From NCBI RefSeq assembly GCF_004023625.1, contig NZ_RPDJ01000005.1, positions 248,001 to 312,000 on the forward strand: DNA of 64,000 nt. Direction: 5' to 3'. Below the pieces are notes generated by a model that was given only the letters and a program-made list of their open reading frames with translations, was not told the DNA's origin and made no database searches. The translations under genes were made by a program, and so were the position numbers. This document shows, in pieces, positions 27,824 to 36,558 of this stretch (the first letter of the stretch is position 1; each line of letters begins with the position of its first letter). This stretch comes from Streptomyces cavernae. GTDB lineage: Bacteria; Actinomycetota; Actinomycetes; Streptomycetales; Streptomycetaceae.

Positions 27824-28669
27824 TCAGCGCCGGGGCGGGCGGATGCCGCGGAACTCCCAGTCGCCGCCCAGCGCGGTCGACAGCACCTCCTCGGACTCCG
27901 TGGGCTGCGCGCCGACGTCGGTGCGGATGGGGGTCGGTCCGGTCACGATGTGGTTGGTGAGCCGTCCGAGCCCCTCCACCTCGACCTCGACGACGTCACC
28001 GGGCTGGACCGGCCGGGAGTTGGCGGGGGTGCCCGAAAGCAGTACGTCGCCGGGGTGGAGGGTGATGGTGCGGGCGATGTCCGCGACGAGATAGTGCATG
28101 TCCCACTTCATCTCGTCGGTCGAACCGTCCTGCACCACCTCGCCGTTGACGTACGTCCGCAGGCTCTTGCCGTGGAAGTCCCAGTCGGTGACCAGGCCGG
28201 GGCCGAGCGGGCAGAGCGTGTCGGAGCCCTTCACCCGGAGCATGGAGCCGGCGTCGGTGTCGCGGAAGTCGTGCAGGCCGTAGTCGTTGGCGACGGTGTA
28301 GCCCGCGATGTACTCGCCCGCGTCGTCCGGGGAGATGTTGCGGGCCGTCTTCCCGATGACGATGGCCACCTCGCCCTCGTAGTTGAGCCACTTGCAGCCC
28401 TCGGGGCGGACGATCGCGCCCTTGTGGGAGTTGAGGGCCGAGGTCGGTTTGTGGAAGTACGTCGGCGTGTCGGGGAGGTCGATCTGGAACTCGTCGACGC
28501 GGCTGCGGTGGTTGAGGTGGACGGCGATCACCTTGGAGGGAACCACCGGCGGCCGGTGCTGCGCCTCCTCGACCTTGACACGGCGGCCGTCGCCGGCGAC
28601 GAGTTCGTCCCCGTCGACGGTGACCTGGACGGCGGCGCCGTCGAGGAGGATGCGGCGGTACTCAGGCAT
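27824..28669 (-). CDS. FAA-hydrolase-fold isomerase/decarboxylase, HpaG/HpcE-like
   Basis: 281-aa cytosolic enzyme of the fumarylacetoacetase fold. KVIAVHLNHRSRVDEFQIDLPDTPTYFHKPTSALNSHKGAIVRP, then WLNYEGEVAIVIGKTARNISPDDA, GYTVANDYGLHDFRDTD and GDVLLSGTPANSRPVQPGDVVEVEVEGLG, cover the metal-binding Glu residues and the usual GTP loop. Adjacent HpaD and HpaE homologues suggest it isomerises or decarboxylates 5-carboxymethyl-2-hydroxymuconate-type acids. Last enzyme of the operon; its ATG overlaps the dioxygenase stop by 8 nt. Confidence 0.85.
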   Translation of the reverse strand: MPEYRRILLDGAAVQVTVDGDELVAGDGRRVKVEEAQHRPPVVPSKVIAVHLNHRSRVDEFQIDLPDTPTYFHKPTSALNSHKGAIVRPEGCKWLNYEGEVAIVIGKTARNISPDDAGEYIAGYTVANDYGLHDFRDTDAGSMLRVKGSDTLCPLGPGLVTDWDFHGKSLRTYVNGEVVQDGSTDEMKWDMHYLVADIARTITLHPGDVLLSGTPANSRPVQPGDVVEVEVEGLGRLTNHIVTGPTPIRTDVGAQPTESEEVLSTALGGDWEFRGIRPPRR

Positions 28670-29585
28670 GGGAGGACTCCTGTGCGGGGGTGTGGTGTGC
28701 GGTCCAGCCGTCGGCGGGGCGGTCGAACCAGAGGTGGACCTGACCGGTGCCGACCGAGTTCTCGTACTCGCCGTACTGGCGGGCCTTGGCGACGCATGCC
28801 TGCTCGCCGAGGGCGCCGGCCATCATCAGGTAGTGGAAGAACTTCGCCTCCGGCTTGAACTTCCAGAACTCGTCCATCGTGTCGAGGACCTTGTCGTGAC
28901 GGCCCTCCTTGAACCACGCGATCCGCTCGTAGTCGGCCTCACGGGCCTCGGGCGTGAAGATGTGCACCGGGTCGCTGGCCTCGTGGTCGCGCAGCTCGCG
29001 CAGCGGCCAGAACGTGTGCGAGAGGGCGCCGGAGGCGATCAGCAGCACCCGCCGTCCCGGTGTGGCGGCGATACCGTCCGCGAGCGCACGGCCGAGCCGC
29101 AGATGGTCCTCCATGTCACCGGTCTGGCAGACCCCGATGGTCACCCACTGTTTGTCGGGCAGTCCCTCGCCGAGGTACTTCCACAGGTTGATGGTGGCGT
29201 AGTAGATCGGCAGGTAGTCGTCGTCGATCGCGGTGATCCAGGTGCCGTGCTTGTCGGCGAACTTCTCGATGTTCCGGGCGAGTTCGGGGTCGCCGGGGAA
29301 GTCGTAGGGCATCCTGCACATGCCGCGCGGCAGCTCCTCGGAGGTGAACAGGCCGGCGCGGCGGTGCTGGGCGGTGACCACGAACTCGACCGTCGTGGCC
29401 CAGTGGGAGTCGAGGACTACGACGGTGTCGTAGTCGTCGGCGCGCTCGAAGACGTCCTCGCGGAGCTGCTGAAGGCCGGTGACGAGGGTGATCTCCTTGC
29501 CCTCGTTGAGCTCCAGCCGCTCGGCCTCCGGGAGCACGATGGTGGGGACATGGGCGAGGAGACCCGCCCCGACGATCTCACCCAT
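28662..29585 (-). CDS. Class III extradiol dioxygenase, 3,4-dihydroxyphenylacetate 2,3-dioxygenase-like
   Basis: 307-aa LigB-superfamily iron enzyme that opens catecholic rings next to the diol. GLLAHVPTIVLPE with an early His, VVVLDSHWATTVEFVV with the second His, LFTSEELPRGMCRMPYDFPGDPELA, and IASGALSHTFWP closely follow E. coli HpaD in order and spacing. 8-nt overlaps with the dehydrogenase upstream and the isomerase downstream. Homoprotocatechuate is the expected substrate; a related catechol with a different side chain is possible given the unusual operon partners. Confidence 0.87.
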   Translation of the reverse strand: MGEIVGAGLLAHVPTIVLPEAERLELNEGKEITLVTGLQQLREDVFERADDYDTVVVLDSHWATTVEFVVTAQHRRAGLFTSEELPRGMCRMPYDFPGDPELARNIEKFADKHGTWITAIDDDYLPIYYATINLWKYLGEGLPDKQWVTIGVCQTGDMEDHLRLGRALADGIAATPGRRVLLIASGALSHTFWPLRELRDHEASDPVHIFTPEAREADYERIAWFKEGRHDKVLDTMDEFWKFKPEAKFFHYLMMAGALGEQACVAKARQYGEYENSVGTGQVHLWFDRPADGWTAHHTPAQESSHA

Positions 29586-31041
29586 GGTTCTTCCATCCGT
29601 TCGGGGCGGTCACGGTGTTCTTGACGTCGCAGTAGAAGTCGAAGCTCCAGGTGCCGCCCTCGCGGCCGACCCCGGAGTGGCGGGAGCCGCCGAAGGGTGC
29701 CTGGAGGTCGCGCACGAAGAAGCAGTTGACCCACACCGTGCCGGCCACCAGCTGCGAGGTGACGCGTTCGGCACGCTCGGGGTCGCCGGTGGCGACGGTG
29801 GCGGCCAGGCCGAAGCGGGTGTCGTTGGCGAGGCGGACGGCTTCCTCCTCGGTCGCGAAGGTCTGGAGGGTGAGGACCGGCCCGAAGACCTCCTCCTGCA
29901 CGATCTCCGAGTCCTGGGCGACATCGGCGAGCAGGGTCGGCGCGTAGTACTGGCCGTCCTTGCGATGGCCGCCGATCACCGCGCGCGCCCCGGCCGCGAT
30001 CGCCCGCCGCACGAAGCCGTCGATCTTCTCCAGCTGGCGCGGGTGGATGTTGGGCCCGATGTCGGTGGCCTCGTCGCGCGGGTCGCCCTGCCTCAAGGCC
30101 GTGGCCTTCAGCACGAACCGGCGCGTGAACTCCTCGACGACCGACTCATCGACCAGGAAGCGCGTGGCGGCCAGGCACACCTGACCGGCGTTGTCGTACT
30201 GCTCCACAGCGAGGTCGACGGCGAGGTCCAGGTCGGCGTCCGCGAACACCAACAGCGGGGATTTGCCGCCCAGTTCCAGGCTGAGCGGGGTGAGGTTGCC
30301 GGCGGCCGACTCGGCGATCCGCCGGGCGGTCGGCACCGAGCCCGTGAAGCTGATCCGGCGGACGTCCGGGTGCGAGGTGAGGGCATCACCGATCTCGGAA
30401 CCGTAGCCCTGGACCACGTTCAGCACCCCGGCGGGCAGTCCGGCCTCCGCGGCGATGTCCGCGAGCAGGGAGGCCGTCAGCGGGGACCACTCCGCCGGCT
30501 TGAGGACGACGGTGTTGCCGGCCGCGAGGGCCGGTGCGACCTTCCACGTGGCCAGCATCAGCGGGGCGTTCCACGGGGTGATCAGCACGCAGGGGCCCGC
30601 CGGGTCCCACGAGACGTGGTTCGTGTGGCCGCGCGTCTCGAAGTCCTCGTGGTCCAGCTTCAGCAGCCAGTCGGCGAAGAACCGGAAGTTGTGCGCGACG
30701 CGGGGCATCACGCCCCGGCGGTGCGAGCGCAGCAGGGCGCCGTTGTCGGTGGTCTCGACGATCGCGAGCTCTTCGATCCGCTTCTCCACACCGTCGGCGA
30801 TGGCGTGCAGTATGCGGGCGCGCTCGGCGCGGGAGGTGGCCGCCCAGGCCGGGAAGGCGGCCTTCGCGGCGGCCACCGCGGCCGCGGTCTCCGTCGCCGT
30901 GCCGCGGGAGATCTCGCCGATCGTGCTGCCGTCGATCGGCGAGACATCGGTGAACGTTTCAAGGGAGGCGACGCGTTCGCCGCCGATCCAGTGCCGGGTG
31001 TCTACGGCGACGCCGGCCACCGTGAGAGTGTGCTCGGTCAT
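29578..31041 (-). CDS. 5-carboxymethyl-2-hydroxymuconate semialdehyde dehydrogenase (HpaE-like)
   Basis: 487-aa NAD-dependent aldehyde dehydrogenase. GPCVLITPWNAPLMLATWKVAPALAAGNTVVLKPAEWSP, FTGSV, the general base Glu in LELGGKSPLLVF, the catalytic Cys in DNAGQVCLAATRF and EEVFGPVLTL are all present. The C-terminal GGSRHSGVGREGGTWSFDFYCDVKNT is typical of HpaE-type enzymes. It oxidises the semialdehyde made by the dioxygenase whose gene it overlaps. ATG at MTEHTLTV chosen, because the longer frame upstream is non-homologous. Confidence 0.88.
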   Translation of the reverse strand: MTEHTLTVAGVAVDTRHWIGGERVASLETFTDVSPIDGSTIGEISRGTATETAAAVAAAKAAFPAWAATSRAERARILHAIADGVEKRIEELAIVETTDNGALLRSHRRGVMPRVAHNFRFFADWLLKLDHEDFETRGHTNHVSWDPAGPCVLITPWNAPLMLATWKVAPALAAGNTVVLKPAEWSPLTASLLADIAAEAGLPAGVLNVVQGYGSEIGDALTSHPDVRRISFTGSVPTARRIAESAAGNLTPLSLELGGKSPLLVFADADLDLAVDLAVEQYDNAGQVCLAATRFLVDESVVEEFTRRFVLKATALRQGDPRDEATDIGPNIHPRQLEKIDGFVRRAIAAGARAVIGGHRKDGQYYAPTLLADVAQDSEIVQEEVFGPVLTLQTFATEEEAVRLANDTRFGLAATVATGDPERAERVTSQLVAGTVWVNCFFVRDLQAPFGGSRHSGVGREGGTWSFDFYCDVKNTVTAPNGWKNHG

Positions 31042-31075
31042 GTCCGGTCTCCAAGTCCTGTGCTGCGCAAGGTGG

Positions 31076-31882
31076 TCACTCGGCTCCGGACGTGCCGGAC
31101 TCCAACAGGCGGCCGCCGTCCCAGACCACACCGACCTGGCGGTAGTAGGCGGCGATCGGCTCGCGGATCTCCAGCCGGGCGAGCTCCTCGGTGGGCGCCT
31201 CGAACAGCTCCAACTCGGCGTCGCCGACCCACGGTTGCCCGCCCTCGAAGGAGGCGGCACCGGACTCGATCAGCTCGTCGAGGGCGAGCCCCTTGCCCTT
31301 CTCGATCGAGGGCAGCCAGCGGTGGTGGGCCATGGGGTGCCCGTTGACGAACCCGTTCGTCTCCGACGGCTCCCGCAGGGTCACCACGGCCTGGGCCAAC
31401 CGGCGGTCCGCGGCGGCCAGGGTCGCCCCGAACCGAGCCCCCGCCTCGATGCGCGGAGCGGGACCGTACGGGTGCGGGCGGGTCTGGTGGATCGATCCGA
31501 GCTTCTTCGGGTAGCCCTGGTGCAGGCCGCGGGCGATGGCGAAGTCCTTGTCGACCCAGATGTACACACAGCGGGTGTAGGTCTGCCCCTTGTAGCTGCA
31601 GCGGACCACCGCGAACGCCTCCCTGTACTGGGAGAGCACCGGGTCCAGCAGTTCGTCACCGGAGGTGGAGCAGGACTGCCAGTCGGCCCAGATCAAAGCG
31701 ACCGCGCCGGGGTCCTCGTCCGCCGGCTCCAGTGGTTCGGGCAGCAGTTCACGTACCCGCGAGGGATCCGTGCGGTACTCGACGGTGAGCAGGTCACCGG
31801 AGTAGCGCCAGGGCGGGGAAGGGATGAGCGACGAGGCGCCGCTCGCGGTCTTGGGATGGAAGTAACCACGGACAGGGGGCAT
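31076..31882 (-). CDS. Acetoacetate decarboxylase-like protein
   Basis: 268-aa member of the ADC superfamily. RYSGDLLTVEYRTDPSRVRELLPEPLEP, YREAFAVVRCSYKGQTYTRCVYIWVDKDFAIARGLHQGYPKKLGSIHQT carries the Lys pair expected at the Schiff-base position, and a late EAPTEELARLEIREPIAAYYRQVG follows. ADC-fold proteins in catabolic operons need not be acetoacetate decarboxylases; several act as hydratases, aldolase-dehydratases or cyclases. Placed 34 nt before hpaE and 21 nt after the ferredoxin reductase, so co-transcribed. It may process a side chain or a ring-cleavage product. Confidence 0.78.
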   Translation of the reverse strand: MPPVRGYFHPKTASGASSLIPSPPWRYSGDLLTVEYRTDPSRVRELLPEPLEPADEDPGAVALIWADWQSCSTSGDELLDPVLSQYREAFAVVRCSYKGQTYTRCVYIWVDKDFAIARGLHQGYPKKLGSIHQTRPHPYGPAPRIEAGARFGATLAAADRRLAQAVVTLREPSETNGFVNGHPMAHHRWLPSIEKGKGLALDELIESGAASFEGGQPWVGDAELELFEAPTEELARLEIREPIAAYYRQVGVVWDGGRLLESGTSGAE

Positions 31883-31903
31883 GGCGGGATTCCTTACGGT
31901 TCC

Positions 31904-33139
31904 TTACGCGGTGAGGGCGGGCTGCTTCAGCAGCTGGGCGCGGTAGCGGGCGGCGCCCATGGCGGCGGCCTGGCCGCCGAGCGCGACGACGCCGACCAGC
32001 AGGCCGCCGGCGTGGTAGCCGACCAGAACGTCGCCATCGAGGTCGCCGTCCAGGATCCGTACGTCGTCCTTGCCGAGGACCGGCGCCCCGAAGGACTGCA
32101 GCCGGAACTCGTGCTGGTCGCTCCAGAAGGTGGGAAGCGGCGCGAAGGGCGCCAACTCCGCCTGCGCACCCGTGAGATGGGCGACGAGGGCTTTCGCGGC
32201 GTGCTTGGCGGTGTCGGTGGGGATGGACCAGTGCTCGACGCGCCGGGGTACGCCGTCGTAGCGGGCGTTGGGAAAGCGGGCGACGTCACCGACCGCGACG
32301 ACCTCCGGCCGGCCGCCGACCCGCAGTTGCCCGTCCGTGAGCACCCCATCGGAGAGGTCGAGGCCGTTGCCCTCCAGCCATTCGACATTGGCGACCGAGC
32401 CGACCGACTCGACCACCACGTCGGCGGGCAGCACGGTGCCGTCGCTCAGCACGACTCCGGTCACCCTCCCCCCGCCACCGCTGGGAGGTGCTCCCGGGTC
32501 GCCCTCGAAACCGGCGACGCCCGTGCCGAGCACGAAGCGCACCCTGCGCTCCTCGTGCCGCTTCAGCAGCGCGCGGCCGAGCTGCTCGCCGAGCGGTCCG
32601 ACCATGGGCAGGGGCAGCGGGTCGACGACGGTCACCTCGCGCACGCCGAGTCCCACGGCGGTGGCGGCGACCTCGCAGCCGATGAATCCGGCTCCGACGA
32701 CGACCACCCGGACACCGGGCCGGGTCAGTGCGTCCCGGAGGCCCTGGGCGTCGGCGAGGGTACGGACCGTGTGGCGGCCGGTGAGCGGGCCGGGGCAGCC
32801 GAGGCGCCGGGGCCGCATGCCGGTGGCGATGACGAGTCCGTCGTACGGGAGCGTCGAGCCGTCGTCGAGTGTGACGGTCCGCTCGGCGAGCCGGGCCGCG
32901 ACGGCCCTGGTACCGAGCCGCCACTCGACGTCGGCGGCGGCCGCCTTCGGTGTGAAGGCCAGCGACTCGAAGGGCGCCTTGCCGGCCAGGACCTCCTTGG
33001 ACAGCGGAGGCCGGTTGTACGGCATGTGGGGCTCGTCACCGACCATCGTGATCGCCCCGCTCCACCCCGCCGCGCGCAGCTGCTCGGCGGCCCGCAGGCC
33101 GCCCATCGAGGCGCCCGCGACGACTATGCGTCCGGTCAT
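31904..33139 (-). CDS. FAD-dependent ferredoxin reductase of a P450 system
   Basis: 411-aa flavoprotein that passes electrons from NAD(P)H to the ferredoxin. RIVVAGASMGGLRAAEQLRAAGW binds FAD, YNRPPLSKEVLAG is characteristic of putidaredoxin-reductase-type enzymes, VVVVGAGFIGCEVAATAVGLG binds NAD(P)H, and VVAVGDVARFPN carries the second FAD site. Only 5 nt separate it from the ferredoxin gene. The P450 partner is transcribed from the other side of the shared promoter region. ATG start preceding MTGRIVVAG. Confidence 0.9.
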   Translation of the reverse strand: MTGRIVVAGASMGGLRAAEQLRAAGWSGAITMVGDEPHMPYNRPPLSKEVLAGKAPFESLAFTPKAAAADVEWRLGTRAVAARLAERTVTLDDGSTLPYDGLVIATGMRPRRLGCPGPLTGRHTVRTLADAQGLRDALTRPGVRVVVVGAGFIGCEVAATAVGLGVREVTVVDPLPLPMVGPLGEQLGRALLKRHEERRVRFVLGTGVAGFEGDPGAPPSGGGGRVTGVVLSDGTVLPADVVVESVGSVANVEWLEGNGLDLSDGVLTDGQLRVGGRPEVVAVGDVARFPNARYDGVPRRVEHWSIPTDTAKHAAKALVAHLTGAQAELAPFAPLPTFWSDQHEFRLQSFGAPVLGKDDVRILDGDLDGDVLVGYHAGGLLVGVVALGGQAAAMGAARYRAQLLKQPALTA

Positions 33140-33144
33140 GGGAC

Positions 33145-33333
33145 TCAGGCCTCGATCCGGATGGCCTGGAGCGGACACACGTCGGCGGCCTCCTCGACCT
33201 CGTCGCGCAGTGTGTCGTCCGCGTCGGAGACGTACACCAGGTGCCCTTCGTCGTCCATCGAGAAGACGTCCGGGGCCGCGAAGACGCACTGGCCGTGGTC
33301 CTGGCACTTGTTCATGTCGACGACGACCTTCAT
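33145..33333 (-). CDS. [3Fe-4S] ferredoxin for cytochrome P450
   Basis: 62-aa electron carrier. Cys10-x2-His13-x2-Cys16 and Cys53-Pro: the second position of the usual C-x2-C-x2-C is His, which is the pattern of actinobacterial P450 ferredoxins with a three-iron cluster. First gene of the minus-strand operon, immediately upstream of its reductase. Donates electrons to the P450 encoded divergently. Confidence 0.93.
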   Translation of the reverse strand: MKVVVDMNKCQDHGQCVFAAPDVFSMDDEGHLVYVSDADDTLRDEVEEAADVCPLQAIRIEA

Positions 33334-33454
33334 CGCGGTCCTCCTGAGGGGTGAGGGCGAGGGAACGGGGAGGGGGAAGAGGGGCGGAGGGGCCCGGCCA
33401 CGGTCACCACCGGGTGCCCTCGGCCGATGGGATGCGAGGAGCCGCGCCGTGACT

Positions 33455-33578
33455 CGTTTGGCTTCAAACAACATAGGAAGCGACTCGGCCCTGGTCAAGA
33501 CCTGTCCAGGTGGATAAATTTTTTCCCCACCCCCTTGCGGGACGGTTGCTCCGTTCATACCGTTCGGAGTCAAACGAC
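33455..33578. promoter_or_regulatory. Two copies of an 18-bp candidate operator in the P450/GS divergent promoter
   Basis: CGTTTGGCTTCAAACAAC (33455-33472) and CGTTCGGAGTCAAACGAC (33561-33578) fit one consensus, CGTTYGGNNTCAAACRAC, with a GTTYG/CAAAC inverted core. They sit about 120 bp from each start codon in a 351-bp gap with no gene. An AT-rich stretch (GATAAATTTTTTCC, 33513-33526) lies between them and may mark promoters. Confidence 0.55.
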
Positions 33579-33684
33579 TAGCGGGGTGCGCTCTCCCTCC
33601 ACCCCGGCTCCCGTCCGCCGCACCCTCCCCATCCCCTGGCCACCGGGCATGGGAGAGACCACCTTCCCGCCCAAGGAGACACCG

Positions 33685-35049
33685 GTGAGCGCATCCGACA
33701 ACCCAGACATCCGCCGGCACATGGAGCGGCTCGCCGCCGAGGGTGTCGACGTGGTCCGGGTGATGTACCCCGACCTGATCGGCACCGACCGCGCCCGCGA
33801 CGTCCTGCTGGACCACCTGCCGTCGGCGGCCGAGCACGGCCTGGCCTTCTGCCGCGCCGTGTACCACACCAGCCCGCAGGGTGACGTCGTCCCGGTCGCC
33901 GGCGGTCTGGACGCCGGCCTGCCGGACGTGTGCGTACACCCCGACCTGTCCACGGCGGTCCCGCTGCCCTGGGAGCCCGGCGTGGCCACCTGCCTCGGCG
34001 AGGTCAGCGACCCGGTGACCGGGGCTCCGGCCGCCGAGTCGCCGCGCGACCTGCTGCGCACCGTCCTGGCCCGGTGTGCCGAGCAGGGCCTGCGGCCCGT
34101 CGTCGGCCCCGAGCTGGAGTACTTCCTGCTGGAGCCCGCCCCCGGCACACTCAAGGGCTGGCGCCGCGCACCGGAGACGGCCGGCGCCGTCTACACCGCC
34201 GGCCTGCGCGCCGACCCGGAGAACCATCTGCTGCGCACCCTGCGGCAGTTGCGCGACCTCGGCCTGGGCGTCGTCACCGGCAACCACGAGTTCGACGGCG
34301 GCCAGTACGAGATCAACCTCACCCACTCCGACGCCCTGGACGCCGCCGACCGCGCGTTCCGCTTCAAGGCGGCCGTCAAGGAACTGGCCCGCCGGGAGGG
34401 CAATCTGGCCACCTTCATGGCCAAGCCCTTCGGCGACGCGGGCGGATCGGGCTTCCATCTCCACCTGTCCTACGAGACCTCCGGCGAGGAAGGCGCCGGC
34501 AACGCCTTCGACGACCCGGCGGGCGCGTACGGCCTCTCGGCCACCGCGCGACACGCACTCGCGGGCATCCTCGCCCACGCCCCCGCGCTCGCGGCGCTGG
34601 CCAACCCGACCGTGAACTCCTACAAGCGCTTCGGTCCCGACACGCTCGCGCCCTGGCTGATCGACTGGGGGCTCGACAACCGCAGCGCCATGGTCCGCAT
34701 CCCGCCGGAGCGCGGCAGCGGCGCCCGCATCGAGCTCCGCCTCGGTGACGCCAGCGCCAACCCCTACCTGCTGATCGCGGGCACGATCGGCGCCGCACTG
34801 CTCGGCGTCCAGGCAGGCGAGGAGCCGCCCGCCCCGCTGGAGGGCTACGGCTACGACACCGCCCGTTCCGCCCTGCTGCCGACGAACCTGGCCGCCGCGC
34901 TGGACGCACTCGAGGCGGACACCGCCCTGACCGGCGTCCTCGGCAAGGACTTCACCACCTCCTTCCTCACGTACAAGCGGGACGAGCTCGAACGCTTCGG
35001 CCGGCATGTCACCGACTGGGAGTTCACCGAGTACGCCTACCACCTGTGA
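33685..35049 (+). CDS. Glutamine-synthetase-family ligase (probable gamma-glutamylamine/anilide synthetase)
   Basis: 454-aa ATP-dependent ligase of the PuuA/IpuC/TdnQ-like branch of the GS family. VVRVMYPDLIGTDRARDV, GPELEYFLLEPAPGT, NHEFDGGQYEINLTHSDALDAADRAFRFKAAVKELAR, MAKPFGDAGGSGFHLHLS, NSYKRFGPDTLAPW and the late RIELRLGDASANPYL are GS signatures. GTG start with AAGGAG 7 nt upstream. In known pathways such ligases attach glutamate to an amine before oxidation (putrescine, isopropylamine, aniline). Next to a P450 it suggests activation of an amine substrate ahead of hydroxylation. Confidence 0.88.
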   Translation: MSASDNPDIRRHMERLAAEGVDVVRVMYPDLIGTDRARDVLLDHLPSAAEHGLAFCRAVYHTSPQGDVVPVAGGLDAGLPDVCVHPDLSTAVPLPWEPGVATCLGEVSDPVTGAPAAESPRDLLRTVLARCAEQGLRPVVGPELEYFLLEPAPGTLKGWRRAPETAGAVYTAGLRADPENHLLRTLRQLRDLGLGVVTGNHEFDGGQYEINLTHSDALDAADRAFRFKAAVKELARREGNLATFMAKPFGDAGGSGFHLHLSYETSGEEGAGNAFDDPAGAYGLSATARHALAGILAHAPALAALANPTVNSYKRFGPDTLAPWLIDWGLDNRSAMVRIPPERGSGARIELRLGDASANPYLLIAGTIGAALLGVQAGEEPPAPLEGYGYDTARSALLPTNLAAALDALEADTALTGVLGKDFTTSFLTYKRDELERFGRHVTDWEFTEYAYHL

Positions 35050-35107
35050 TTCCGCCGAAGGCCCGAGCCCTCGTCGCCCGTCGCCCCCGCCCAGGAGATC
35101 CACGACC

Positions 35108-36424
35108 ATGACCAGCCCCACCGCCCCCGCCGTCCCCGTCACCCGGGCCGAACTGCGTGCCGCCCTCGACGAGCCCCTGCCGCTCGACCAGGTCGACCTC
35201 GCCGATCTCGACAACTTCGCCGACGGCATCAAACCGTGGCGGATGTTCCACACCCTGCGGCACGAGGACCCGGTGCACTGGCAGCCCGAGGAGGCCCCCA
35301 ACTCCGGTTTCTGGGCGGTGACCCGGCATGCGGACATCGCTCGCGTCGACCGCGACCCGGAGACCTTCACCTCGGCGAAGTTCGTCAACCTCGAAGAAGT
35401 CGACGAGGACCAGATCAAGAAGCGCGCCTCCATCCTGGAGCTGGACGGCGTCCGCCACCGCGCCCTGCGCAGCGTGATCCAGCGCCAGTTCGGTGCGGCC
35501 GTCATCAACAGCTACAGCGACTTCCTGCGCGGGCTGACCGCGAAGACGCTGGACGCGGCCCTGGCCAAGGGCACCTTCGACTTCGTCGCCGACGTCTCCG
35601 CGGACTTCCCCATCAACGTCCTGGCCCGGCTGCTGGACATACCGCCGGAGGACAACCAGCGGCTCATCGACTGGGGCAACCGCATCATCGGCAACACCGA
35701 CCCCGACTACGCGGACGTCCTCCTGCACAGCGCGGAGAGCGAGAAGTACCGCGATCTGCCCTTCCGTTCACCCGCGTCCATCGAGGTCTTCGAGTACGGC
35801 CGTGAACTCGCCCGGCAGCGGCGCGGCAAGGACGGCACGGACCTGGTCTCCAAGCTGGTCAACACCACCCCGCGCGACGGCGTCCCGCTGTCCGCGCAGG
35901 ACTTCGACAACTACTTCCTGCTCCTGGTGGTGGCCGGCAACGAGACCACGCGGCACACCATCTCCCACTCCATGCTGGCCCTGCTCCAGCACACCGAACA
36001 GCTGGCCAGGCTCAAGGACGACCCGTCACTGATCCCGACGGCGGTGGAGGAGTTCCTGCGCTGGGCCTCCCCGGTCTACCACTTCCGTCGCACCGCCACG
36101 CGTGACGTCGAACTCGGCGGCAAGCAGGTGAAGGAGGGCGACAAGGTCGTCATGTGGTTCGCCTCGGGCAACCGCGACGAGGAGGTCTTCGGCAACCCCT
36201 ACGACTTCGACGTCACCCGTGAGAACAACGACCACGTCACCTTCGGCAAGGGCAGCCCCCACCTGTGCCTGGGCAACCTGCTCGCCCGCACCGAGATCCG
36301 CATCATGTTCGAAGAGCTCATCCCGCGCCTCGCGGACATCCGCCTGGCCGGTGACGTCCCGCGCGTGCGGTCCAACTTCGTCAACGGCATCAAGAAGCTG
36401 CCGGTCGAGGTGACGTTGGCCTGA
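35108..36424 (+). CDS. Cytochrome P450
   Basis: 438-aa soluble class I P450. I-helix LLVVAGNETTRHTISHSM with the oxygen-activating Thr, ExxR in VEEFLRWASPVYHFRRTA, and the heme loop FGKGSPHLCLGNLLAR with Cys387 as the axial ligand. General pattern (DFADGIKPWRMFHTLRHEDPVHW, LDGVRHRALR) resembles the CYP125/142-like branch. ATG preceded by CAGGAG. Follows the GS-like ligase by 58 nt. Electrons should come from the divergent ferredoxin and reductase. Likely a hydroxylase or dealkylase feeding the homoprotocatechuate-type ring-cleavage enzymes. Confidence 0.93.
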   Translation: MTSPTAPAVPVTRAELRAALDEPLPLDQVDLADLDNFADGIKPWRMFHTLRHEDPVHWQPEEAPNSGFWAVTRHADIARVDRDPETFTSAKFVNLEEVDEDQIKKRASILELDGVRHRALRSVIQRQFGAAVINSYSDFLRGLTAKTLDAALAKGTFDFVADVSADFPINVLARLLDIPPEDNQRLIDWGNRIIGNTDPDYADVLLHSAESEKYRDLPFRSPASIEVFEYGRELARQRRGKDGTDLVSKLVNTTPRDGVPLSAQDFDNYFLLLVVAGNETTRHTISHSMLALLQHTEQLARLKDDPSLIPTAVEEFLRWASPVYHFRRTATRDVELGGKQVKEGDKVVMWFASGNRDEEVFGNPYDFDVTRENNDHVTFGKGSPHLCLGNLLARTEIRIMFEELIPRLADIRLAGDVPRVRSNFVNGIKKLPVEVTLA

Positions 36425-36510
36425 CCGACTCCACTCCGAGTTCCGCGCGCCTCGCGACCCGGGGGCGCGCGGAGTCCTGGCTGCTTCGGCGGCTGCGCCC
36501 TTGCCTTGCT

Positions 36511-36526
36511 TATCGACTATCGATAG
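36511..36526. promoter_or_regulatory. CTATCGATAG palindrome upstream of the DUF2975 gene
   Basis: TATCGA followed directly by the perfect palindrome CTATCGATAG (36517-36526), 33 bp before the DUF2975 start in a locally AT-rich stretch. A likely operator, possibly of the HTH protein in the same operon. Confidence 0.45.
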
Positions 36527-36558
36527 ATTTCCATCGTGATTCGATTGAGGGAGGGCTG

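Noticed and set aside
33145..36424. Secondary-metabolite cluster signalled by the P450, ferredoxin and reductase
   Set aside because: No polyketide, peptide, terpene or RiPP core gene is present; neighbours are meta-cleavage and ligase genes.
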